DNA of 64,000 nt, from assembly GCF_900104695.1 (NCBI RefSeq), contig NZ_FNSW01000001.1, forward strand, positions 3,213,501 to 3,277,500, written 5' to 3'. The translations under genes and the position numbers were made by a program. The notes under the pieces were generated by a model. That model had not been told where the DNA came from, did not search any database, and saw only the letters and a list, made by a program, of their open reading frames with translations. This document shows, piece by piece, positions 54,168-64,000 of the stretch. Positions within the stretch are counted from its first letter, which is position 1. The number at the start of each line of letters is the position of its first letter. This DNA comes from Paenibacillus sp. GP183. GTDB lineage: Bacteria; Bacillota; Bacilli; Paenibacillales; NBRC-103111.

Positions 54168-55538
54168 TTAGCCGCCTAATGCAGCCTTCAAGGCTTCAGA
54201 TACGGTGTTTACCCCAATAATCTCCATACCTGTAGGCGGGGTCCAGCCCTTTAAGCTTTTCTCCGGCATAATCACTCTGCGAAATCCTAACTTCTCAGCT
54301 TCCTTGACTCTTTGATCAATGCGCGATACTCCACGAACTTCTCCAGTCAGGCCGATTTCTCCAAATATCACATCATAGGGCTTGGTAGGTTGATCCCTGA
54401 AGCTGGAAGCGATGCTGATAGCAATTGCCAAATCCACAGCGGGTTCATCCAGTTTAACGCCGCCGGCCACATTGAGATAGGCGTCTTGATTTTGCAAAAA
54501 CATGCCCATCCGCTTCTCCAGCACAGCAATTATCAAGGATAAGCGATTATGATCCACGCCAGTGGCCATCCTTCGCGGCGAAGGGAAATTCGTTGATGAA
54601 ACCAGGGCCTGAATTTCCACAAGAATGGGACGAGTGCCTTCCATACTGGCGACCACCGTTGAGCCGGCAACGCCCAAAGGCCTCTCGGAAAGAAACAGCT
54701 CCGAGGGATTGCTGACTTCTACAAGCCCTGACTCTTGCATTTCAAAAATACCGATTTCATTGGTCGAGCCAAATCGATTCTTAACCGCCCTAAGCAGGCG
54801 ATAGGAATGATGACGTTCCCCTTCGAAGTAAAGAACACAGTCCACCATGTGCTCCAGAAGTCTCGGACCCGCGATAGCCCCTTCTTTGGTTACATGCCCT
54901 ACCAGAACGGTAGCAATTCCTTGACCTTTGGCTATCCTCATAAAATGCCCGGTACATTCACGAACCTGAGCCACTGTACCAGGCGCAGAGGTTACACCAG
55001 GGTGGTAGACGGTTTGAATGGAATCAATGACCATAAAATCGGGCTGTATCTCTTGAATCGCTTCTTCAATCATCTCAAGATTGGTTTCGCACAGTACATA
55101 TAGCAAAGGAGAGAACGCATTCAATCGATCGGCACGCAGTTTTATTTGCTTGATCGACTCTTCCCCCGAAATATAAAGCACTTTTTGCTGCGACTCGGTT
55201 AGAGCATGCGAAGTCTGCAGCAGCAGTGTGGATTTCCCGATTCCGGGATCGCCCCCGACCAAAATCAGAGAGCCGGGAACAATCCCTCCGCCAAGCACCC
55301 GGTTAAGCTCTTTATTATTAGTTAGAACCCGTGGTTCGGGGCTACTTTCTATATGTATGATGGGAGTCGGTTTTTCTTTCGTCCTGGCGAAGGAAGAATT
55401 CATTCCTTGGGTCCGGACAACCGATTCCACTTCCTCAATCATGCTGTTCCAGGATTGGCAGCCTGGGCATTTGCCCATCCATTTCGCACTCTCATATCCG
55501 CATTCCTGACAGCTGAATTTCGTTTTTTGTTTACTCAT
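54168..55538 (-). CDS. radA: DNA repair protein RadA
   Basis: A 456-residue RecA-like recombination factor. A CxxC/CxxC zinc finger (C10, C13, C24, C27), P-loop [10 protein letters not shown] (95-104), the RadA-specific KNRFG, and a C-terminal Lon-like domain ([11 protein letters not shown]). Complete. Starts after a terminator behind clpC and precedes disA by 58 nt. Confidence 0.97.
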   Translation of the reverse strand: MSKQKTKFSCQECGYESAKWMGKCPGCQSWNSMIEEVESVVRTQGMNSSFARTKEKPTPIIHIESSPEPRVLTNNKELNRVLGGGIVPGSLILVGGDPGIGKSTLLLQTSHALTESQQKVLYISGEESIKQIKLRADRLNAFSPLLYVLCETNLEMIEEAIQEIQPDFMVIDSIQTVYHPGVTSAPGTVAQVRECTGHFMRIAKGQGIATVLVGHVTKEGAIAGPRLLEHMVDCVLYFEGERHHSYRLLRAVKNRFGSTNEIGIFEMQESGLVEVSNPSELFLSERPLGVAGSTVVASMEGTRPILVEIQALVSSTNFPSPRRMATGVDHNRLSLIIAVLEKRMGMFLQNQDAYLNVAGGVKLDEPAVDLAIAISIASSFRDQPTKPYDVIFGEIGLTGEVRGVSRIDQRVKEAEKLGFRRVIMPEKSLKGWTPPTGMEIIGVNTVSEALKAALGG

Positions 55539-55621
55539 CAACCTGCTTGCTCCTCTGCCATTTAAACATTGGGTTATTCAAAGTTTACCATTTTTGTTAG
55601 ACCAACGATAGTCCTGCATAC

Positions 55622-55663
55622 AAAAAAAGCATTTTACAGCCCCAGGTGGAAGCTGTAAAATGC
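55622..55663 (-). terminator. Terminator of the clpC operon
   Basis: Stem GCATTTTACAGC (12 bp, perfect) followed by seven T on the minus strand, 12 nt past clpC. Confidence 0.9.
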
Positions 55664-55675
55664 TTCATTTCATCT

Positions 55676-58120
55676 TTAGGATTTTGAAGCTGCACTCTCG
55701 CTGTTATGCACGACCAACTCGCCATCTTTTTCATCAATAGTTAGGGAGTCGCCCTTGGAAATATTGCCTTTCAGCAATTCCTCGGATAAACGGTCCTCGA
55801 TGTGCTTTTGAATCGCTCTGCGCAAAGGACGGGCTCCGTATGTCGGATCATAGCCCTCTTTGGCGAGGAAAGCCTTCGCTTTATCCGTAAGCGCGAAATC
55901 CACATCCTGCTGCTTCAGACGCTTGCGAAGGTCTTCAGCCATTAAGGTGACGATGCGGGAGATATGCTCTTCATCCAGGGAGTGGAAGACGATGGTTTCG
56001 TCAATCCGGTTAAGGAACTCAGGGCGGAAGCTTTTCTTCAGCTCGGTCATCACTTTATCCTTCATATTTCCGTAATCGCGTCCAGCATCCTGACTCGCTG
56101 TAAATCCAAGAGAAGTGTTTTTCTTGATCGCTTCTGCACCCACGTTGGATGTCATAATGATCAGAGTATTGCGGAAGTCGACTGTACGTCCTTTGGAGTC
56201 CGTCAAGCGGCCATCCTCAAGCACTTGAAGCAAGATATTGAACACTTCGGGATGCGCTTTTTCGATTTCATCGAGAAGCACAACCGAATATGGCTTACGG
56301 CGAACTTTCTCCGTTAATTGCCCGCCTTCTTCATAACCAACGTATCCGGGAGGCGCTCCAACCAATCTGGAGGTCGAGTGCTTCTCCATGTACTCGGACA
56401 TATCAATACGGATAACTGCATTTTCATCGCCGAATAAGGACTCTGCCAAGGCGCGGGCCAACTCTGTTTTCCCTACCCCTGTTGGTCCCAAGAAAATAAA
56501 GGAGCCCATAGGACGTTTAGGATCTTTTAATCCAGCTCTGGCACGGCGAATGGCGCGGCTCACTGATTTCACAGCTTCTTCCTGGCCAATTACACGCTCA
56601 TGCAAAATGTCCTCCATCTTGAGCAGGCGCTCTGTTTCTTCTTCAGCCAGCTTGGTGACCGGGATGCCAGTCCAGCTTGCCACAATCTGAGCAATATCCT
56701 CCGGAGTGACCTCCATGTCCAAGCGTCCCTGCTTTTCTTTCCACTCATTCTTGGTGGTATCCAGCTCTTCACGCAGCTTTTGCTCGGTATCGCGCAGGCC
56801 TGCAGCTTTTTCAAATTCCTGGCTCTGCACAGCTGCATCCTTTTCCTTGCGAATGTCTTCCAGTTTGTTTTCCAGCTGCTTTAAGCTTGGCGGTGCTGTA
56901 TAAGAACGAAGCCTTACTTTCGAGCTGGCTTCATCGATAAGATCAATAGCTTTGTCCGGTAAGAAGCGATCCGGAATGTAGCGATCCGACAAATGAACCG
57001 CTTCTACGATGGCATCGTCCGTAATTTTCACGCGATGATGAGCTTCATACCGATCCCTCAACCCGTGAAGAATAAGAATGGCTTCATCCGGAGATGGCTG
57101 ATCCACGGTGATCGGTTGAAAACGTCTTTCCAAAGCGGCATCCTTCTCGATGTACTTGCGATACTCGTCAAGCGTGGTTGCACCGATACACTGCAGCTCG
57201 CCTCTCGCCAGCGCCGGCTTCAGGATGTTGGAAGCGTCGATGGCACCTTCAGCACCACCTGCTCCAATCAACGTATGCAATTCGTCAATAAACAATACGA
57301 TGTTGCCGGCTTGGCGAATTTCATCCATTATTTTTTTGAGTCTGTCTTCAAACTCCCCGCGGTACTTCGTACCGGCTACAACAGAACCCATATCGAGGGT
57401 CATTACTCTTTTATCCTTCAAGGTTTCAGGGATTTCGTTGTTGATGATCTTTTGTGCGAGGCCCTCGGCAATTGCCGTTTTACCTACACCCGGTTCCCCG
57501 ATCAAAACTGGATTGTTCTTGGTTCTCCGGCTGAGCACCTGAATCACACGCTCAATTTCTTTGCTGCGGCCGATAACGGGATCCAAATGACCCTCTTTGG
57601 CGTATGCCGTTAAATCTCTTGCCAAACCATCCAATGTGGGAGTATTTACATTAGGATTGCTGCCATGATTTTGTGATACAGTTTCACTGCTTCCCAGGAG
57701 CTGCAGCACTTGTTGGCGAGCTTTGTTCAAGCTAACCCCCAGATTATTGAGCACTCTTGCCGCAACGCCCTCACCTTCACGAATGAGTCCAAGAAGAATA
57801 TGCTCGGTTCCTACGTAAGTATGTCCCAGTTTCCTGGCTTCGTCCATGGAAAGCTCAATCACTTTTTTGGCTCTTGGCGTATAGGCAATATTCGTAGGCT
57901 GCTCTTGTCCTCTTCCAATAAGGGATTCAACCTCGTCTTGTATCTTTTCTAGGCCAAGCCCCAGAGCAACCAACGCTTTTGCGGCTATTCCCTCACCTTC
58001 ACGAATGAGCCCTAACAAAATATGCTCGGTACCGATATTATTGTGGCCCAATCTTACGGCCTCCTCTTGAGCCAAAGAAAGCACCTTCTGCGCACGTTCT
58101 GTAAATCTTCCAAACATCAT
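55676..58120 (-). CDS. clpC: AAA+ ATPase ClpC (ClpP partner)
   Basis: An 814-residue unfoldase. Two Clp_N repeats ([13 protein letters not shown] and [13 protein letters not shown]), AAA1 with GEPGVGKT (about 208), a UVR-containing middle region, AAA2 with GPTGVGKT (about 545), and VGF-type loop for ClpP. With McsB-marked substrates it feeds ClpP. First ATG of MMFGRF at 58120 lies 6 nt after GGAGGTG. Confidence 0.97.
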   Translation of the reverse strand: MMFGRFTERAQKVLSLAQEEAVRLGHNNIGTEHILLGLIREGEGIAAKALVALGLGLEKIQDEVESLIGRGQEQPTNIAYTPRAKKVIELSMDEARKLGHTYVGTEHILLGLIREGEGVAARVLNNLGVSLNKARQQVLQLLGSSETVSQNHGSNPNVNTPTLDGLARDLTAYAKEGHLDPVIGRSKEIERVIQVLSRRTKNNPVLIGEPGVGKTAIAEGLAQKIINNEIPETLKDKRVMTLDMGSVVAGTKYRGEFEDRLKKIMDEIRQAGNIVLFIDELHTLIGAGGAEGAIDASNILKPALARGELQCIGATTLDEYRKYIEKDAALERRFQPITVDQPSPDEAILILHGLRDRYEAHHRVKITDDAIVEAVHLSDRYIPDRFLPDKAIDLIDEASSKVRLRSYTAPPSLKQLENKLEDIRKEKDAAVQSQEFEKAAGLRDTEQKLREELDTTKNEWKEKQGRLDMEVTPEDIAQIVASWTGIPVTKLAEEETERLLKMEDILHERVIGQEEAVKSVSRAIRRARAGLKDPKRPMGSFIFLGPTGVGKTELARALAESLFGDENAVIRIDMSEYMEKHSTSRLVGAPPGYVGYEEGGQLTEKVRRKPYSVVLLDEIEKAHPEVFNILLQVLEDGRLTDSKGRTVDFRNTLIIMTSNVGAEAIKKNTSLGFTASQDAGRDYGNMKDKVMTELKKSFRPEFLNRIDETIVFHSLDEEHISRIVTLMAEDLRKRLKQQDVDFALTDKAKAFLAKEGYDPTYGARPLRRAIQKHIEDRLSEELLKGNISKGDSLTIDEKDGELVVHNSESAASKS

Positions 58121-58193
58121 AGAAAACACCTCCAAAAATTTGTAATCCTATAAATCATTCCTGCAAGGAAAAAATCGAAATGCGGGTCATATT

Positions 58194-59264
58194 TTATCTT
58201 GATGAAAATTGTCCAAACTTTTCTCGAATCAACTGCGCCCTGCGGATGTCCCTCTCTTCTGGGGTTAAGCTCTCTCCCGCATTCTGCTGCAAAAATCCAG
58301 GCTGTGTCATGACAAGAAGCTCATTTAAAATATTCGATGATACATTTTGGATAATCCCGATATCTATCCCAAGCCGTACATCAGAGAGTCGCTGGGCCGC
58401 TTCCTTGGAATCCAAAATTTCCGCGAAGGAAAGGATTCCCAAAGAGCGATTCACTCTGTCTACAATGCGCATGCGCGATTCAGCCATCAGCTTCAGCCGC
58501 GCTGCTCGTTCATGTTCAATAATTTGACGAGCCACACTGTGCAGATTATCAATAATTTCTTCCTCTGACTGGCCTAACGTAATTTGATTGGAGATTTGGA
58601 ACAAGTTCCCTAATGCTTCACTGCCTTCTCCATATAATCCTCTCACAGTCAAACCCACCTGCGTCACCGCAGATAAAATCCGGTTGATTTGCTGTGACAG
58701 CACGAGCGCTGGCAAATGCATCATGACCGAGGCTCTGATCCCGGTTCCGACATTCGTCGGGCAGCTTGTTAAGTATCCCCTTTTCTCATCATACCCGTAA
58801 TCGAGCTGACTTTCAAAGATATCATCGATTTGGTTGGCCAAATCCCATACTTCCTTAACTTGAAAGCCCGGACACAAGCACTGGATGCGAAGATGATCCT
58901 CTTCATTGATCATAATGCTGATGGATTCATTGTCGCTTAAAATGACTGCTCCATTTCGCGATTCATTCGCTAAATTCGGACTGATCAGATGCTTTTCAAC
59001 AAGCACCATTTTTTCCAGTTCACTGAGTTCCGAGAGCGGTATGAGGGAAAAACGGCTGATTGTTTCCAAATCTTCATTTTCCAGAACCTGAGATACCTGT
59101 TCCAAAATTTCTTTGGATTGCGGGTTGGTTGCCAGCATCGGATAGGGGTAATCCTTGATATTTCTGGCTATTCGAATTCGGCTGCTAATCACTATGTCCG
59201 ATTCCGGGCCTTCGCCTCTCATCCACTCACTCAAAGCATCTCCGGTAAAACGGTGTAACGCCAT
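58194..59264 (-). CDS. mcsB: Protein arginine kinase McsB
   Basis: A 356-residue kinase of the guanido-kinase fold that phosphorylates Arg on CtsR and damaged proteins for ClpCP. NEEDHLRIQ (120-128) and the active Cys 168 in TSCPTNVGTG are conserved; RDIRRAQ near the C-terminus resembles the pArg-sensing site. Activated by McsA. Confidence 0.97.
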   Translation of the reverse strand: MALHRFTGDALSEWMRGEGPESDIVISSRIRIARNIKDYPYPMLATNPQSKEILEQVSQVLENEDLETISRFSLIPLSELSELEKMVLVEKHLISPNLANESRNGAVILSDNESISIMINEEDHLRIQCLCPGFQVKEVWDLANQIDDIFESQLDYGYDEKRGYLTSCPTNVGTGIRASVMMHLPALVLSQQINRILSAVTQVGLTVRGLYGEGSEALGNLFQISNQITLGQSEEEIIDNLHSVARQIIEHERAARLKLMAESRMRIVDRVNRSLGILSFAEILDSKEAAQRLSDVRLGIDIGIIQNVSSNILNELLVMTQPGFLQQNAGESLTPEERDIRRAQLIREKFGQFSSR

Positions 59265-59279
59265 GGAGCCAACACCTCC

Positions 59280-59798
59280 TTAGATCCCAGCTATCTTCTT
59301 TTCGATTTCACGGATTTGATCCCTGATTTTGGCGGCCTGCTCAAACTCTTCGTGTTCGATGCGGGTCATCATTTCTTTCTTTAGATTATCGATTTCTCGC
59401 TTATCTTGGATCAGCCCGCCGGTTCGTTTGGGCACCTTGCCGACATGCACGGTATTGCCATGCACTCTTTTGAACAGCGGGTCAAGCCTTTCGGTAAAGC
59501 TTTGGTAGCAAGAACCGCAGCCAAATCGGCCGATTTTGCTGAATTGAGCATAGGTGAGTCCGCATTCTTCACAGCGAATGGATTGTGCTTTATTGGAAAG
59601 TGAACCGGTCGAAGAGGGCTCAAAGTCAAGCAAGCCGGATAAAAGATTATGAATCGAAAACCCGTTGGAGGTTCCCGGGATGAGTTCCCCTTTTTCCCTG
59701 GCACAGACTTCACATATATGGAATTCATTCTTTTCGCCGTTGACGATCTTGGTAAAATGCAGAGTAGCCGGCCGCTTACCGCATTCCTGACAAATCAT
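59280..59798 (-). CDS. mcsA: McsA, activator of McsB
   Basis: A 172-residue zinc protein with four CxxC pairs (C3/C6, C29/C32, C76/C79, C94/C97) and a C-terminal UVR motif (about 135-170). It activates McsB and senses heat or oxidative stress. Between ctsR and mcsB. Confidence 0.96.
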   Translation of the reverse strand: MICQECGKRPATLHFTKIVNGEKNEFHICEVCAREKGELIPGTSNGFSIHNLLSGLLDFEPSSTGSLSNKAQSIRCEECGLTYAQFSKIGRFGCGSCYQSFTERLDPLFKRVHGNTVHVGKVPKRTGGLIQDKREIDNLKKEMMTRIEHEEFEQAAKIRDQIREIEKKIAGI

Positions 59799-59813
59799 GG
59801 GTATCTCCTCCCC

Positions 59814-60275
59814 TTATTTGCTAAGCAATGAAATCAGCATAGCTTTCAGAATCTTGGCCCTTATTTCATCCCGAAGGGGAAGCTTGAAAATCAGCACATC
59901 TCTGGATATGGCCGCCTTCATCAAATTGGCTTCGCGCGCAGAAATGTAATGGGCCTCCTGAAGTTGATAAATAAGTCCTTCCGATGTCACCTGATCAATG
60001 TGTGTATGGATCGTTTGAAAAATTAGATCAAGTATAGAGCCATGGGACCTTAGTTCAATTTTTTGGATGCGAATATAGCCGCCGCCGCCGCGTTTACTCT
60101 CCACAATGTAGCCTTTTTCCAGCGTGAACCTGGTGCTGATGACATAATTGATTTGAGAAGGAACACATTGGAACTGATCGGCAAGTTCATTGCGCTGAAT
60201 CTCTATCGCTCCTTCGGAGCTTTGCTGCAAAACCTGCTTTAAATACTGTTCAATAATTTCTGACACATTGCGCAT
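59814..60275 (-). CDS. ctsR: Stress-gene repressor CtsR
   Basis: A 153-residue winged-helix dimer repressor of clp genes. DNA-binding N-terminal half includes the Gly-rich KRGGGGYIRI wing (61-70); the C-terminal part is the McsB/ClpC degradation target. First ATG after the strong AGGAGGAGG is 60275. It binds its own operator (60313-60329). Confidence 0.96.
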   Translation of the reverse strand: MRNVSEIIEQYLKQVLQQSSEGAIEIQRNELADQFQCVPSQINYVISTRFTLEKGYIVESKRGGGGYIRIQKIELRSHGSILDLIFQTIHTHIDQVTSEGLIYQLQEAHYISAREANLMKAAISRDVLIFKLPLRDEIRAKILKAMLISLLSK

Positions 60276-60312
60276 CAATTCCTCCTCCTAAAATGTCCAG
60301 AAGTAAATTGAC

Positions 60313-60366
60313 TTTGACTTTCTTTGACCTTAATTCGATTATAATCATTTTTATTCCATTTGACAA
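60313..60366 (-). promoter_or_regulatory. ctsR promoter and CtsR operator
   Basis: On the minus strand TTGTCA (60361-60366), 17 bp, TATAAT (60338-60343). Right after the start site is the heptad pair GGTCAAA-GAA-AGTCAAA (60313-60329), matching the CtsR consensus. Binding there would block transcription. From 60370 to 60615 I see no gene. Confidence 0.9.
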
Positions 60367-60617
60367 GTATTGTCCATGAATTGAAGATTGCTGAGTAATC
60401 TGCCATGTCTTATTTAGTGTTAACTGTCCTTACTGTTTTATTCTGCATGGCGTGCAAATGAGACTTCTCGAGAAAATCTCGATAAGGCTATTTTTGATGG
60501 AGGGCTAATGTCCATCGTTCTACATCCTGTTCGAGAGTACTCAAAAATTTATAGTGTATGAAGTGCATTGTTATGAGTCGAAATGGCAGGACATCCTCGC
60601 CATAAACCAGCCCATAG

Positions 60618-60659
60618 AAAAAGAACCCATCTGATTTTTCATCAAATGAGTTCTTTTTG
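60618..60659 (-). terminator. Terminator of the rRNA operon
   Basis: Stem AAAAGAAC(T)CATTTGAT / ATCAGATGGGTTCTTTT with AAAA loop and a T run, just past 5S on the minus strand. Confidence 0.85.
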
Positions 60660-60665
60660 TTGTGG

Positions 60666-60782
60666 GCTTGGCAACGTTCTACTCTTCCAGAACCCTGCGG
60701 TTCAAGTACCATCGACGCTGGAGGGCTTAACGGTCGTGTTCGAGATGGGAACGCGTGGTTCCCCTCCGCCATCGTCACCAAA
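60666..60782 (-). rRNA. 5S ribosomal RNA
   Basis: About 117 nt. The reverse complement begins TTTGGTGACGATGGCGG and contains CCCATCTCGAACACG and GATGGTACT, the conserved loops. Ends near GTTGCCAAGC. Confidence 0.97.
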
Positions 60783-60921
60783 CGGGATGTTTCTGCCAAG
60801 AAACATCAATAACTTGTTCAGGCAGGCTTGCTCCCTGAAAACTAGCAGCGAAACGAACATTGGCGTGTGTGTTGACTTAGATTTTTGCTTCCGAAGCCAG
60901 CTTTCCTCCGGAAAGCTCTTA
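60783..60921 (-). other. 23S-5S spacer
   Basis: About 140 nt with no tRNA. It carries a boxA-like stretch near 60830-60855 and a stem-loop AGCTTTC/GAAAGCT at 60898-60916. Confidence 0.6.
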
Positions 60922-63843
<2,922 letters not shown>

Positions 63844-64000
63844 AATGTAACCTTGCGGCTACGGTTTATTCTAGAAACATTCATTTGTTGTGACACAAAT
63901 GATGCTTAAAGGATTTATGTGCAACCGTTAGGTTGTCACGCTCTAAGTTTCACGCTTTTGTTCGTTTCGCTATCTAGTTTTCAAGGAACAATCGTTGTAA
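63844..64000 (-). other. 16S-23S spacer with boxA
   Basis: The spacer continues past the window. On the minus strand boxA-like TGTTCCTTGAAAACTAGATA lies at 63971-63990. No tRNA-Ile or tRNA-Ala is visible within this 157 nt. Confidence 0.8.

Noticed and set aside
60488-60799. 103-codon open frame over 5S rRNA
   Set aside because: It overlaps 5S rRNA and the terminator and has no ribosome site.
63844-64000. tRNA gene in the 16S-23S spacer
   Set aside because: No cloverleaf or T-arm sequence was found in the visible part.

Overview
The window is a stretch of Firmicutes (Bacillota) chromosome, most likely from Paenibacillus or a close relative in the Paenibacillaceae. The gene order follows the ctsR-to-pdaB region of Bacillus subtilis, read from high to low coordinates. 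It contains spore-forming genes (pdaB, kbaA, gerD, cwlD, sigH) and a Paenibacillus-like insertion of pssA plus a small Cys-containing protein next to yacL. The species cannot be named from the sequence alone. No prophage, transposase, CRISPR array or tRNA gene was seen.

Layout. Positions 1-658 are the 5' part of a 16S rRNA gene (minus strand), followed by its leader and promoter (to about 910). Positions 1038-6328 are sporulation and germination genes: a small unknown protein, a SpoIIM-like membrane protein, pdaB, kbaA, gerD, salA/mrp and cwlD. Positions 6405-8284 hold sat-cysH, a two-gene sulfate-assimilation operon. Positions 8551-42704 are the translation/transcription supercluster: rplM-rpsI, truA, the S10-spc-alpha operons with secY, adk, infA and rpoA, then tuf, fusA, rpsG, rpsL, an L7Ae-like gene, rpoC, rpoB, a methyltransferase, rplL, rplJ, rplA, rplK, nusG, secE and rpmG. 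Positions 42917-51540 carry sigH, yacP/rae1, rlmB, mrnC, cysS, cysE (with a cysteine T-box), gltX, ispF, ispD and yacL. Positions 51681-54109 carry a small unknown gene, pssA and disA. Positions 54168-60275 carry radA and the clpC stress operon (ctsR-mcsA-mcsB-clpC) with its CtsR operator. Positions 60618-64000 are the 5S and 23S genes of a second rRNA operon and its 16S-23S spacer. Both rRNA operons and nearly all genes point the same way (minus strand); only pdaB, gerD and the small gene at 51681 are on the plus strand.

Regulation visible in the sequence includes boxA antitermination motifs in the rRNA leader and spacer, a CtsR heptad operator, a Cys T-box, candidate autoregulatory leaders for L13, S10, L10 and L1 (a matching motif precedes both rplK and rplA), sigma-E-like and sigma-G-like promoters ahead of pdaB and gerD, and many intrinsic terminators.

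Main oddities: (1) a roughly 580-bp foldback element fills the tuf-rpsJ gap; it has long inverted arms around three 98-bp tandem units, each with a terminator-like hairpin; (2) map (methionine aminopeptidase) is a decayed pseudogene in the middle of the spc operon; (3) three tandem hairpin repeats with compensating stem changes lie between infA and rpmJ, with a fourth copy between rplK and rplA; (4) the ECF transporter genes usual between rplQ and truA are missing. I found no convincing new multi-gene system; the repeat element and the hairpin family are the best candidates for something undescribed.
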